Origin: Bauldia sp965232525
Lineage (GTDB): Bacteria > Pseudomonadota > Alphaproteobacteria > Rhizobiales > Kaistiaceae
Length of the DNA stretch: 64,000 bases
Reading direction: 5' to 3'
Assembly (NCBI RefSeq): GCF_965232525.1
Contig: NZ_OZ246980.1
Coordinates: 3,472,001-3,536,000 of the forward strand
This document shows positions 1 to 7,748 of the stretch, one piece after another. The position numbers and the translations under genes were made by a program. Under the pieces are notes generated by a model, which made no database searches, was not told the DNA's origin, and was given only the letters and a program-made list of their open reading frames with translations. Every line of letters starts with the position of its first letter. Positions within the stretch are counted from its first letter, which is position 1.

Positions 1-39
1 CCGCAGGAGGTTAGCAAAATGTTGGAGTCGAACCACTAG
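1..39 (+). CDS. C-terminal end of an unidentified protein (partial)
   Basis: The first frame is open from the window edge and ends at TAG (37-39), encoding PQEVSKMLESNH. It is too short to identify. Its stop codon interlocks with the stop of the convergent TetR gene in a CTAG tetranucleotide, an arrangement repeated at other convergent gene ends in this window, which is the main reason to read it as a real gene end. Alternatively it is a chance open frame: an internal ATG at 19 with AGGAGG upstream could mimic a six-residue ORF. Confidence 0.35.
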   Translation, partial: PQEVSKMLESNH

Positions 40-656
40 TCGTCAGTGCGCGTCTCGATCGCCCGGCCGATGCAGGCCAGCGTGTGGGGGATCGCGGCGC
101 GGAGCGTCTCGGCGGGGAAATCGAGCGTCTGCATCGCCGGTGCGTTCAGCATGCTGATCAGGCCGTGGATCGCCGACCAGACGAACAGGGCGTCGAGGTC
201 GATCGGCGCGTCTCGGCGCGCCCGCGGCCCTTGCAGCGGTAGCCGCTCGATCGCCGCGACCAGCAGCCCGAACGCCCGCTGCGCCGCCGCCTTCATCGCC
301 GGGTGTTCGGCCGGGTCCGGCAGTGGCGTCTCGAACATCAGCCGGTATTGGAGCGGGTTCGCTTCCGCATAGGTGAAGCAAGCGATCCCCATGGTCTCCA
401 TGTCGTCGAACGGATCGGTGTGGCGCGGCCGCGCTTCCAGGTGGGCGGAGAACGCATCGAACGTCCTTGCCACGATCTCGGCGAGCAGGTGATCGCGGCT
501 GGCGAAGTGCTTGTACGGGGCCTGGTGCGAGATGCCGAGGCGCCGGGACACCTCCCGCAGGCTGAGCCCCTCAACCCCCGACGTCTCGACAATCGCGATC
601 GCTTCACGAAGACAGGCTTCGCGCCGGTCGCTCGGCCTCGCTGCTTTGTCCGTCAT
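36..656 (-). CDS. TetR/AcrR family transcriptional regulator
   Basis: 206 residues, the usual size of a TetR repressor. Residues about 12-60 form the N-terminal helix-turn-helix (GLSLREVSRRLGISHQAPYKHF), followed by an all-helical ligand-binding half with the WSAIHGLISML segment common in this family. It lies directly downstream of an SDR gene and its start lies inside the end of that gene (53 nt overlap), so the two are co-transcribed and probably translationally coupled. A pair of TGACA-N-TGTCA palindromes around the SDR promoter is a good candidate operator, which would make the unit autoregulated. The ligand cannot be told from sequence; the SDR substrate is a reasonable guess. Confidence 0.88.
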   Translation of the reverse strand: MTDKAARPSDRREACLREAIAIVETSGVEGLSLREVSRRLGISHQAPYKHFASRDHLLAEIVARTFDAFSAHLEARPRHTDPFDDMETMGIACFTYAEANPLQYRLMFETPLPDPAEHPAMKAAAQRAFGLLVAAIERLPLQGPRARRDAPIDLDALFVWSAIHGLISMLNAPAMQTLDFPAETLRAAIPHTLACIGRAIETRTDD

Positions 657-1467
657 GCTGATGCTGCGTCATGCCCCCCATTACTTTGCCTAGCATCCGC
701 ACCCGGCCGCGACGAGGCAAAAGCGCCAGCGAGGCCTCCAGTGCCTTGGACAGGAACCCCGGACGCACCACGGTGCGCCGCCCGAGTCCTTCGAGCGCGC
801 CGAGCGCCACCGCCTTTGCGGTGACCGTCGCCCCCATCCGCATGTCGGCGCGTTCGGCGAACCCGCTGGCGGTCGGCCCTGGAGCGACGGCGAGTACGTC
901 GACGTTGGCCCCACTGAGTTCGACTGCCAGCCCTTCGGCAAGCGACTGCACATAGGCCTTGGTCGCGGCGTAGTGGGCGGCGTTCGGCACCCCCTGAAAC
1001 GCCACCAACGAGCTCATCAGGATCAGTCCGCCTCGCCCCCGCTCGGCCAGTCGGCGGCCGAAGTGATGGGTGAGTTCCATCACCGCCAGGCAGTTGACCG
1101 CCACCATCTGCCGCTCGGCGGCGAGGTTGGCGTCGACGAAAGCACCGGACGTGCCGAAGCCGGCGCTGGCTGCCAGGAGCCCGACATCGAGCCCGTCCGC
1201 CGCCGTGATCGTCGCCTGGATTCCGGCCGGCGTCGCGAGATCGGCCACGACCGGTGTCACCGTGACACGGTACTGCTGCTCGAGTTCCGCAGCCAGCGCT
1301 TCCAGCCGGTCGGCCCGCCGGGCCACGACGACGAGATCGAGCCCCCGCCCGGCGAGGGCAATGGCCATTTCCCGGCCGATCCCGTCGGATGCGCCGGTGA
1401 CCACGGCCACCGGGCCATAGCGTGTCCGCCAAATGGTGTCGATGTCGGTATCGGGGGTCTCAGCCAT
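604..1467 (-). CDS. Short-chain dehydrogenase/reductase
   Basis: NAD(P)-dependent oxidoreductase of the classical SDR fold, about 287 residues. The cofactor motif TGASDGIG lies at residues 24-31, ASAGFG stands at the NNAG position, SSLVAF carries the catalytic Ser and YAATK the catalytic Tyr and Lys. The C-terminal tail is longer than the SDR core and resembles the YqjQ/DltE-like branch. I place the start at ATG 1467 because AAGGAA precedes it at good spacing. An upstream in-frame start at 1506 would lie inside the promoter. It is the first gene of a two-gene unit with the TetR regulator. Substrate unknown. Confidence 0.87.
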   Translation of the reverse strand: MAETPDTDIDTIWRTRYGPVAVVTGASDGIGREMAIALAGRGLDLVVVARRADRLEALAAELEQQYRVTVTPVVADLATPAGIQATITAADGLDVGLLAASAGFGTSGAFVDANLAAERQMVAVNCLAVMELTHHFGRRLAERGRGGLILMSSLVAFQGVPNAAHYAATKAYVQSLAEGLAVELSGANVDVLAVAPGPTASGFAERADMRMGATVTAKAVALGALEGLGRRTVVRPGFLSKALEASLALLPRRGRVRMLGKVMGGMTQHQHDGQSSEAERPARSLSS

Positions 1468-1482
1468 AGGCAGGTTCCTTGG

Positions 1483-1531
1483 TTGACAGTGTCTACTGAC
1501 GTGCAAATAACGCTCAAGGTGACAGTGTCAA
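1483..1531 (-). promoter_or_regulatory. Promoter with two TetR-type operator palindromes
   Basis: On the minus strand TTGACA (1531-1526) is followed after 16 nt by TATTTG (1509-1504), a plausible sigma-70 promoter for the SDR gene. A perfect 11-bp palindrome TGACA-G-TGTCA (1520-1530) overlaps the -35 box. A second copy with one mismatch (1484-1494) lies just after the -10. The two are 36 bp apart. Paired small palindromes over a promoter fit a TetR repressor, most simply the one encoded downstream. The repeats are seen directly; the regulator assignment is inferred. Confidence 0.6.
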
Positions 1532-1731
1532 CCACCGAAGGCAGAGATAGGCCCACCCGCGACCGCAAGCCATGCGTAAGCGCGTCTGAACGGCGCCATC
1601 CGCAGGCGGAATGGCGCACCTTGCTAGTGGAAAGGCGGGATCAGGCACCCAAATAGGGCCGGTCACCGGCGCTGCCTCGCCACGATGCTGCCGCGTCGGC
1701 CCACCACACACCGTCCCAGGGAGTCCCCACC

Positions 1732-2550
1732 ATGGCGAAAACCATCCTCATCACCGGCGCCTCGAGCGGCATCGGCAAGGCCACCGCCAAGCTGTTCCAG
1801 GAGAACGGCTGGAACGTCGTCGCGACCATGCGCACGCCCGACAAGGAGACCGAACTCACGGGCCTCGACAATGTCCTCGTCATCCGCCTCGACGTCACCG
1901 ACCCGGCCTCGATCGCCACCGCCGTCGGCGCCGGCATCGAGGCCTTCGGCAGGATCGACGCGCTGGTCAACAACGCCGGCTATGGCGCCTTCGGGCCGCT
2001 GGAGGTCGCCACCATGGAGAAGATCCGGCGCCAGTTCGACACCAACGTCATCGGCCTGCTCGAGGTCACCAAGGCGCTGCTGCCCCACTTCCGCGCCAAC
2101 CGCGACGGGGTCATCGTCAACATCTCGTCGATAGGCGGCCGCATCGCCTTCCCGCTCGGCAGCCTCTATCACGGCACCAAATACGCGGTGGAAGGCATTT
2201 CCGAAGCGCTCAGCTACGAGATGGCGGCGACCGGCGTGAAGGTGAAGGTGGTCGAGCCCGGCGCCATCGCCACCGATTTCGCCGGCCGCTCGTTCGACTT
2301 CACCAATGACGAGTCGATGACCGAATACCAGCCGGTGGTCCAGGGGGTCTTTACGACCTTCGAGAACATTCTGGGGGAAGCGGCGCCCGCCTCGCTGGTC
2401 GCCGAAGTGATCCACACCGCGGTCACCGACGGCACCGACCAGTTGCGCTATGCCGCCGGCGCCGACGCCGAACAGATGCTCGCCGCCCGCGCCAGCCAGG
2501 ACGACGCGGCGTTCATGGGCGGCATCCGCGCCCAGATGGGCCTCGACTGA
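1732..2550 (+). CDS. Short-chain dehydrogenase/reductase
   Basis: 272-residue classical SDR. TGASSGIG at residues 8-15 binds the dinucleotide, NNAG lies at 80-83, ISSIGG carries the catalytic Ser near 132, and Tyr146/Lys150 form the YxxxK pair (YHGTK). The start ATG follows an AGGGAG ribosome-binding site. It is divergent from the SDR-TetR unit and is not a close copy of that SDR; they share only family motifs. The C-terminal third, with DFAGRSFDF, resembles SDRs annotated as DltE/YusZ-like oxidoreductases. Substrate unknown. It appears monocistronic. Confidence 0.9.
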   Translation: MAKTILITGASSGIGKATAKLFQENGWNVVATMRTPDKETELTGLDNVLVIRLDVTDPASIATAVGAGIEAFGRIDALVNNAGYGAFGPLEVATMEKIRRQFDTNVIGLLEVTKALLPHFRANRDGVIVNISSIGGRIAFPLGSLYHGTKYAVEGISEALSYEMAATGVKVKVVEPGAIATDFAGRSFDFTNDESMTEYQPVVQGVFTTFENILGEAAPASLVAEVIHTAVTDGTDQLRYAAGADAEQMLAARASQDDAAFMGGIRAQMGLD

Positions 2551-2858
2551 GGCGGCGTGACGGCCGCGGCTCAGCGACAACAGAGAGCGGGCGGCCGGGA
2601 GGTCGTCCGCACTTGTCTGTAACCCTGTTGCCAGTATCGAGGCGGCGATCGCCCGCCCAACCAACTCCAGCCCCGGAAGCTGTTTACATTGCGGGATCCG
2701 CTTGCTTGATCGGCTTTGATACCATTGGCTTTGACTTAACCTCGCTTGTCAATACAGCCTAATCGTCAGAACCGCCATCACGTCGATTTCTACAATCAGG
2801 AGCTTCAAAGTCGGCGGCGTTTTCGCCTAGACTGACCTTTGGTCAGCCTCGGGAGAAG
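2551..2858. other. Intergenic stretch without a recognised gene
   Basis: 308 bases between the SDR gene and the DUF4236 gene. No ORF with family resemblance, no tRNA and no T-rich terminator. From about 2690 the composition becomes more A+T-rich than the flanks, matching the following gene. Its last 27 bases hold the perfect palindrome listed separately. Confidence 0.6.
2832..2846. promoter_or_regulatory. Palindrome before the DUF4236 gene, candidate operator
   Basis: CTGACC-TTT-GGTCAG is a perfect inverted repeat with 6-bp arms that ends 12 nt before the start codon and directly precedes the GGGAGA ribosome-binding site. It could be a repressor site or a small hairpin in the mRNA leader. 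A chance palindrome of this size is not excluded. Confidence 0.35.
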
Positions 2859-4286
2859 ATGATGGCCTTCCGGTTCAGGCAGTCGGCAAAAATTATGCCG
2901 GGAGTACGCCTCAACCTTAGCAAGAGTGGTGTTTCGGTGTCGCTCGGCGGAAAGGGCGTCCGCCACAATATTGGGCCGAAAGGCAGCCGTACGACGGTCG
3001 GCATACCTGGCTCGGGCGTTTCCTGGTCACACCATACACCATATGCTGACCCACCCGTGGCCGAGCCTGGGGCGTTTGAATCTGAGGTGTCCTCACCCCA
3101 CTGGCCGCGTGAACATGTAGTGCTCAATCCGATTGAGAGCGCGTCTGCAGAGGGGATCGCCGCGCTTTCGACGAGTGAACTTGCACCGATTCTCAATTCC
3201 GCCGGTCGGCGGGTACCAATCTCCCCATTCGTTATCGTTGCCTCATCGCTGGCGGTCTTAGGCTTGTGGGACCTCCAGGGTGATCCGTCCCCCGCGGTCT
3301 ATCTTGCTTTCGTTGGGCTCGCCTGGGGCTTTGTTGGCTTTCCACTCGATCACTACCGAAGATCGGTCTCCGTTTCCTATGAACCTTCGGGTATGGCTGC
3401 GGAGGCGGAAGCGGCATTGAGAGAGTCCTTTGTTCATCTGCAAGAATCGGCTGCTGCATGGGCAGTGGATGCCGAGGGATACACTTCGGACTGGAAGCGC
3501 AACGCAGGCGCAACCGAACTCGCATCTCGTAGGCGAACCTACCCTAGCATGGACTGCCCGTCCCAGATCAGAAGTCGCGCTTCATTTCCGTGTCTTCGCT
3601 TCGGAAAGAAAGCTCTCTATTTTCTGCCGGATGCCGTTTTGTTTTCGGATCGATGGTCTATAGCTGCTGTCGACTATCGGGAGCTTTATTCGTCGTTGTA
3701 TCCCGTTCAATTCATCCAGGACAGCCCTGTTCCAAAAGACGCAACAATCGTCGGCACAACCTGGCGGTTTGTGAACAAGGACGGCGGACCCGATCGTCGC
3801 TTCAATAACAACGTTCAGTTACCCGTTTGCCGGTACGACGAGCTCAGTCTCTGGGCAGATGCCGGTCTGCGGGTCCGAATTCAGCTTTCGAGGGCAAACG
3901 CCGGTGAAGCATTCAATAAAGTCATAAGGACAATTGCTATCCATGCGGGAGAGATTTCCTCCAGTAAATCAGTGACGGCATGCCGTCCGCCGAAGCGCTG
4001 GCCGACAATGATTTACATCACGGTAGCATTGGCACTGTTTGCCGGGATCGCCGCTGCTGTCCTCCCCGGTGCTACATCCATCCACACGGAGCCCACAGGC
4101 GAGATGCTTCTCAAAACCGATTTGGCCGAACCTATCGTCAACAACAGTTCTCAGCCTCCTGCCATGACGCCAGATAACCCCGTTAGGCTTCCCTCTCCAC
4201 CAATTGATCAAGTTCCGCAGTCCACTGCCGGCAACACAGAAATCCCGCTACCACGGCTACGCCCAAGGGCCAGCGACATTTGGTAG
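2859..4286 (+). CDS. DUF4236 domain membrane protein
   Basis: 475 residues. The first 50 or so, with FRFRQSAKIMPGVRLNLSKSG and the GIPGSGVSW motif, are a clear DUF4236 domain, a beta-rich module of unknown function at the N-terminus of many bacterial proteins. Hydrophobic segments follow near residues 122-155 and 388-405, giving two or three membrane spans, with a hydrophilic middle of about 220 residues that I do not recognise and a proline-rich tail. Codon use and base composition are more A+T-rich than the neighbours and hairpin-rich noncoding DNA follows, so it may have been acquired horizontally. GGGAGA supports the start; ATG 2862 is equally possible. Confidence 0.72.
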   Translation: MMAFRFRQSAKIMPGVRLNLSKSGVSVSLGGKGVRHNIGPKGSRTTVGIPGSGVSWSHHTPYADPPVAEPGAFESEVSSPHWPREHVVLNPIESASAEGIAALSTSELAPILNSAGRRVPISPFVIVASSLAVLGLWDLQGDPSPAVYLAFVGLAWGFVGFPLDHYRRSVSVSYEPSGMAAEAEAALRESFVHLQESAAAWAVDAEGYTSDWKRNAGATELASRRRTYPSMDCPSQIRSRASFPCLRFGKKALYFLPDAVLFSDRWSIAAVDYRELYSSLYPVQFIQDSPVPKDATIVGTTWRFVNKDGGPDRRFNNNVQLPVCRYDELSLWADAGLRVRIQLSRANAGEAFNKVIRTIAIHAGEISSSKSVTACRPPKRWPTMIYITVALALFAGIAAAVLPGATSIHTEPTGEMLLKTDLAEPIVNNSSQPPAMTPDNPVRLPSPPIDQVPQSTAGNTEIPLPRLRPRASDIW

Positions 4287-5187
4287 TGCGACTTTGCGCT
4301 CGCCATCTCCTTTGGGCAACGATAAGACCAGCCATCTCGTGTCGGCTCGAGCCGGAAGACCTTCTTCTCACCCGGTTCGGCCTTCGGCCTCACCGCGCCC
4401 CGCCCGCCGAAGCAGGACATGAGCGAAGTTGGCGAGGGAGCCGCCCCCCGGATGGCTCCAGTCCGCGATTGCGTAGCGCAGCCATCCGAAGTCTCCACCA
4501 CCGTCATTCCGGCGTCAGCCGGAATCCATCGCAGGTGGTGTCACACACTCGGCGCAATCACAGACGACACTGCTCTGCCTGGACCCCGACTTTCGTCGGG
4601 GTGACGGTGCGGAGGTTGGCCCTGAGGGCCCGCGCTCGCCTCCTCGGCTCACCGCGGGTATAACCATTTTCTTATCCCGCCTAGGAATATTGCCCTATGA
4701 TGAGTCCCCCCTCTCCCGCCGGGGGACGTTGCCCGCTACCGGCATCGGACCGACGTGGAGGGGCCGGCGCCCGCGCCGGCCGTCGGTGGCCGTCCCGACG
4801 TGTTGTCCGGAGAGTCCGACCTCCACTACGAGGGGTCTGTGGGATATAGCCCACCTTAAGACGTGCCAGCATGGATGGACGCGGCCGGAGCATGGACCGG
4901 ACGGCGACAAGCCGCCAGCATACAACACAAGATGAGAGGTGGCTCACGCCGCCCACCACCCTCGGCCTATTCCGAGGGCAGGACAAGGACGCACGACCCG
5001 GCCGCCAGACGCGGCGCGAGACCGATGGCGCGTGGCCGAAAACCGGAGGTTCTTCGCAGAACGGTTTCCACCGCCACCCCGTCGTGGCGGCAGTTTGACC
5101 GTTGGCGCGTTCGCGGCCCGAGGGGGAGGCCGTGTCGGTAGCGAACCCCTCGCACACGGCGCGGGACGATTGGCGCACGGGCGCCCG
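4287..5187. other. Hairpin-rich region without a credible gene
   Basis: 901 bases. ORFs on both strands show no family resemblance and read like shadows, including one from 5178 down to 4681 on the minus strand. The first part holds the palindromic repeat at 4500-4608 and an imperfect hairpin at 4654-4679. From about 4740 inverted repeats are dense: nested CCGAC...GTCGG around an 8-bp stem (4750-4786), GTGGG/CCCAC (4839-4854), CCCTCGG/CCGAGGG (4959-4978) and CCGCCAC/GTGGCGG (5071-5090). This could be a structured RNA, an accumulation of repeat elements or decayed coding DNA. I looked for RNase P RNA, tmRNA and SRP RNA landmarks and found none. Confidence 0.5.
4500..4608. repeat. Palindromic repeat element (REP/BIME-like, about 109 bp)
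   Basis: Ends are inverted repeats ACCGTCA (4500-4506) and TGACGGT (4602-4608). Inside are two hairpins: ATTCCGGC-GTCA-GCCGGAAT (4506-4525) and CCCCGAC-TTTC-GTCGGGG (4584-4601), with GGAATCCA and TGGACCCC on their inner sides. This layout matches interspersed palindromic elements common in alphaproteobacterial and other GC-rich genomes, which translate into the familiar spurious peptides 'HSGVSRNP' and 'VIPASAGI'. It is noncoding and may affect mRNA stability or termination of the gene upstream. Confidence 0.7.
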
Positions 5188-6366
5188 TCAGACAGCCTCG
5201 CTGCCTTCCGAGGGCTCGGGCATCGGCGTTCCGTCCCAGGCGATGTCTGCGTGGGATGCCGTGTCGACGGGGATGTGCTCCTTCTGCGCCACTGCTTTCC
5301 AATGTCGCCGCTGCGCATAGTAGAGGATGGACGGCAGGAAATCGGCCTGTTCGACAAGCGCATCGGGCGTGGTCAACAACTGCTTCAGCCTTTCGCCGAC
5401 GCTGAGATCGATGCCACCGGTTCCGATCAGAAGCGCATCGTACTGCTTCTTCACCCCGGCCGGCGCGATCCGGAGGTCTTCGGGCTCGCCAAGGACCGCC
5501 TCGCCGATCCAGTGAAACGGCGTGACGAAGACGCCGGCATCGAGCCGGGGATTGCACTCGATCAAAACGAACCCGTCTTCCGTGCGACGGTAGTCGAAGC
5601 CAAGGAAGCCGGTATAGCCAAAATGCCCGGCGACCTTCTGTGCGACCCGCAGCGCGCCGAAATCGTCGATCGACCGGAATTGCACAGAGAAACCGCTGGC
5701 TGCTGCGATCACCGGCTCGTAGGCGCAGTGGACCACAACCCGGCCGTCGCGCACCACGCTGAACGAGCAGGCGTCTCGTCCGTCGACAAATTCCTGAACA
5801 AGCCAGGGATTGTCATCGGTCGGCCGGCAATCGTCGAGCCGCATTTCCCCGGCCCGTGGTCCATGATTGGTGAGACAGAAGGCGCCGGCGCGTGAAAAAG
5901 CCGGCCGGGCGAGATAGCGTTCGAAGCGACCGATCGCGTGCCGGAGGGCGTCCCCGGACGTCACGGCGACGGATGGCGGCGTCGGCAGATCCAGGGCGTG
6001 GCACACCGCCTGGAACCGTGCCTTGTCATGCAGCGGCAAAACCGTTTCAAACGCCGGCGCAAAGATCGGTACCGGCACCCGGTCGCGGTACCGCGACAAA
6101 TAAAAGCCTTCCTCGAAGGTCGGGATCACCAGGCCGATGTCGCGGTCCGCGACAATGCGCGCGACGGCATCGGTGAAGGCCACCGGATGCTTCGCGGGCG
6201 CTGGAACGACGTGGGGCTGGGCAATTCCCCGGGCGTGCAGCGAAGGGGCGAGTTTATAGGAGTCGGCGACATCGACCCGTGTCCCGTAGTGGATAAGGGC
6301 GTGGGCCAGTCCCACCGAGCCGGGGAAGCGGCCCCCGGTGAGGAGAACCCGGTCTTGATCAGCCAT
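5188..6366 (-). CDS. ATP-grasp domain protein
   Basis: 392 residues. The N-terminus (VLLTGGRFPGSVGLAHALIH) is a pre-ATP-grasp Rossmann-like lobe. The middle carries the grasp fold, with AFSRAG, a VQEFVDGRDACSFSVV segment and the metal-binding strand FVLIECNPRLDAG, whose E-x-N-x-R pattern coordinates Mg-ATP in this superfamily. These enzymes ligate a carboxylate to an amine or thiol through an acyl-phosphate. The acceptor cannot be inferred, though the layout resembles carboxylate-amine ligases of the carbamoyl-phosphate-synthase-like group. The start ATG follows AGGAGG. It stands alone, with noncoding DNA on both sides. Confidence 0.82.
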   Translation of the reverse strand: MADQDRVLLTGGRFPGSVGLAHALIHYGTRVDVADSYKLAPSLHARGIAQPHVVPAPAKHPVAFTDAVARIVADRDIGLVIPTFEEGFYLSRYRDRVPVPIFAPAFETVLPLHDKARFQAVCHALDLPTPPSVAVTSGDALRHAIGRFERYLARPAFSRAGAFCLTNHGPRAGEMRLDDCRPTDDNPWLVQEFVDGRDACSFSVVRDGRVVVHCAYEPVIAAASGFSVQFRSIDDFGALRVAQKVAGHFGYTGFLGFDYRRTEDGFVLIECNPRLDAGVFVTPFHWIGEAVLGEPEDLRIAPAGVKKQYDALLIGTGGIDLSVGERLKQLLTTPDALVEQADFLPSILYYAQRRHWKAVAQKEHIPVDTASHADIAWDGTPMPEPSEGSEAV

Positions 6367-6776
6367 GCGAGGCCCTCCTGACGGCGCGGCCCCTACGCCG
6401 CTACTGCTGGTATCCTAGGCTTTGTCGTGGTGTTACTGCCATGGGCCACCCCGGTCACTGCCCCGACGGTCCCCCGATGGCCACGGTTGCGATGATGGCG
6501 TTGCTCCGGTCATCGTGTGGCCTCGCGTCCTGTGGTCGTGTATCCGCTTCGTGGGGTGCGCCACGCTACCGTCAGCGCATCGGAAAGTCTGCGCTCATCG
6601 TCGCAGGGGCTGACGCTGGTCCGCGCGAGGTCCTGAACTCGACGGGGACGAGTCGACGAACATGCCTCGCAACACTTCGCGTTGACCGACCGGATCGACC
6701 GCCGGAAGCGCAAAGACGCGTCGGCCATCGGACGACGGGATGATACGCTCCTCGTGTCGACAATAGGAACCAGGAC
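6367..6776. other. Intergenic stretch between divergent genes
   Basis: 410 bases between the ATP-grasp gene (minus) and the VOC gene (plus). Open frames exist on the plus strand from 6422 and 6441, but their products are arginine- and cysteine-scattered with no family resemblance or good ribosome-binding site. No RNA gene or terminator recognised. Presumably it carries the two divergent promoters; none stood out. Confidence 0.5.
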
Positions 6777-7187
6777 ATGAGCGACGCCTTCCCGGCCGAG
6801 GGCATGGCCCTCACCCACATTCTCGTGGTCAGCGACCTCGCCAAATCTGTGGCCTTCTACCGCGACGTACTCGGCGCCGATCTCTATCGCGAATACGGTG
6901 GTACGTCCGCTGTGTTTACCTTCGCCGGCGCCTGGCTGCTGCTTGTCACCGGCGGCGGCCCGACTTCCGATAAACCCAATGTCACATTCGCATCGCCCGA
7001 CACCCCCGACCGGGTGAGCCATGCGATGACCATTCGCGTGCCGGATTGCCATGCCGCCTATGCCGTGCTTCGCGATCGCGGTGCCGCGTTTCTTACGCCA
7101 CCGGTAGACCATGGCGCCGAGATTCGCGCCTTCTTCCGCGATCCGGACGGCCACCTTTTCGAGGTCAGCGAGGCACGCCCGGCCTGA
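6777..7187 (+). CDS. VOC family protein (glyoxalase/bleomycin-resistance fold)
   Basis: 136 residues with the paired beta-alpha-beta-beta-beta units of the vicinal oxygen chelate superfamily: LTHILVVSDLAKSVAFYRDVLG at residues 10-31 begins the first module, and FFRDPDGHLFEVSEA near the C-terminus ends the second with its metal-ligand Glu. Members bind a divalent metal and act as lyases, dioxygenases or drug-binding resistance proteins; the exact role cannot be assigned. AGGA precedes the start. It lies upstream of the cold-shock gene, which appears to have its own promoter. Confidence 0.85.
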   Translation: MSDAFPAEGMALTHILVVSDLAKSVAFYRDVLGADLYREYGGTSAVFTFAGAWLLLVTGGGPTSDKPNVTFASPDTPDRVSHAMTIRVPDCHAAYAVLRDRGAAFLTPPVDHGAEIRAFFRDPDGHLFEVSEARPA

Positions 7188-7218
7188 CTTCGCGACAGTT
7201 TTCATCAAATACCAGCAT

Positions 7219-7247
7219 TTGCGCCTTGCCGCAGGCTTGCGTATAGA
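7219..7247 (+). promoter_or_regulatory. Candidate promoter of the cold-shock gene
   Basis: TTGCGC (7219-7224) and TATAGA (7242-7247) are separated by 17 bp. Initiation about 7 nt later would give an untranslated leader of roughly 145 nt, similar to the long leaders typical of cspA-type genes, where leader folding controls expression with temperature. Confidence 0.45.
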
Positions 7248-7399
7248 CGCAGATGTTCGAGATTGTGATCTGCCTTGGTGCGGCGGCCCGGCGATCGGGA
7301 CTTCCTCAAGACATCGCGAACTTGGATATGGAGAAGGCCGTGCGATAATCGCCGGTCGATATGGCGACGCGCTTCGCGCTGTGACTAAAGGAACCGACT

Positions 7400-7603
7400 A
7401 TGCCGATTGGCACTGTGAAATTCTTCAATACCCAGAAAGGCTATGGCTTCATCGAACCGACCGAGGGCGGTAAGGACGTTTTCGTCCATATCTCCGCGGT
7501 CGAGCGCTCGGGCATGCAGACCCTTCGGGAGGGCCAGAAGGTCAGCTTCGAGGTGGTCAGCGACCGCGGCAAGGACGCCGCGGCCAATCTGCAAGACGCC
7601 TGA
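7400..7603 (+). CDS. cspA: Cold-shock protein
   Basis: 67 residues, the standard size of a single cold-shock domain. RNP1 (KGYGFIE, residues 14-20) and RNP2 (VFVHISAVE, residues 29-37) are intact, so it should bind single-stranded RNA or DNA as an RNA chaperone in the cytoplasm. The start follows AAAGGAA. A strong terminator ends it 24 nt after the stop, so it is probably monocistronic. Several csp paralogues usually exist per genome, so the symbol marks the family rather than strict orthology. Confidence 0.95.
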   Translation: MPIGTVKFFNTQKGYGFIEPTEGGKDVFVHISAVERSGMQTLREGQKVSFEVVSDRGKDAAANLQDA

Positions 7604-7626
7604 CACGCTTCGTATTGATGCTACCC

Positions 7627-7660
7627 GAGAGCCCGGCCCTGCGCCGGGCTCTCTTCGTTT
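7627..7660 (+). terminator. Intrinsic terminator after the cold-shock gene
   Basis: An 11-bp perfect stem (7627-7637 with 7643-7653) closes a CCTGC loop and is followed by TTCGTTT. It separates the cold-shock gene from the RND efflux genes. Confidence 0.88.
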
Positions 7661-7748
7661 CAGCCGGTGGTGTACTCGGCGTTGTGGCACCGGCGACCGA
7701 TTTGGCGATAGTATTCGCCGCTGACATAGGTGACACGGGGAGCAGGTC

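Noticed and set aside
4208..5178. Minus-strand open frames in the hairpin-rich region
   Set aside because: The products have scattered Arg, Pro and Cys, no recognisable domain and no ribosome-binding site; the part over the repeat gives the familiar spurious repeat-derived peptides.
4690..5187. RNase P RNA, tmRNA or SRP RNA in the gene-free stretch
   Set aside because: The conserved core of RNase P RNA (GAGGAAAGTCC), a tmRNA tag and acceptor ends, and the SRP GNAR loop region were looked for on both strands and not found.
6510..7208. 232-codon minus-strand frame opposite the VOC gene
   Set aside because: Covers a clear VOC gene on the other strand and has no motif.
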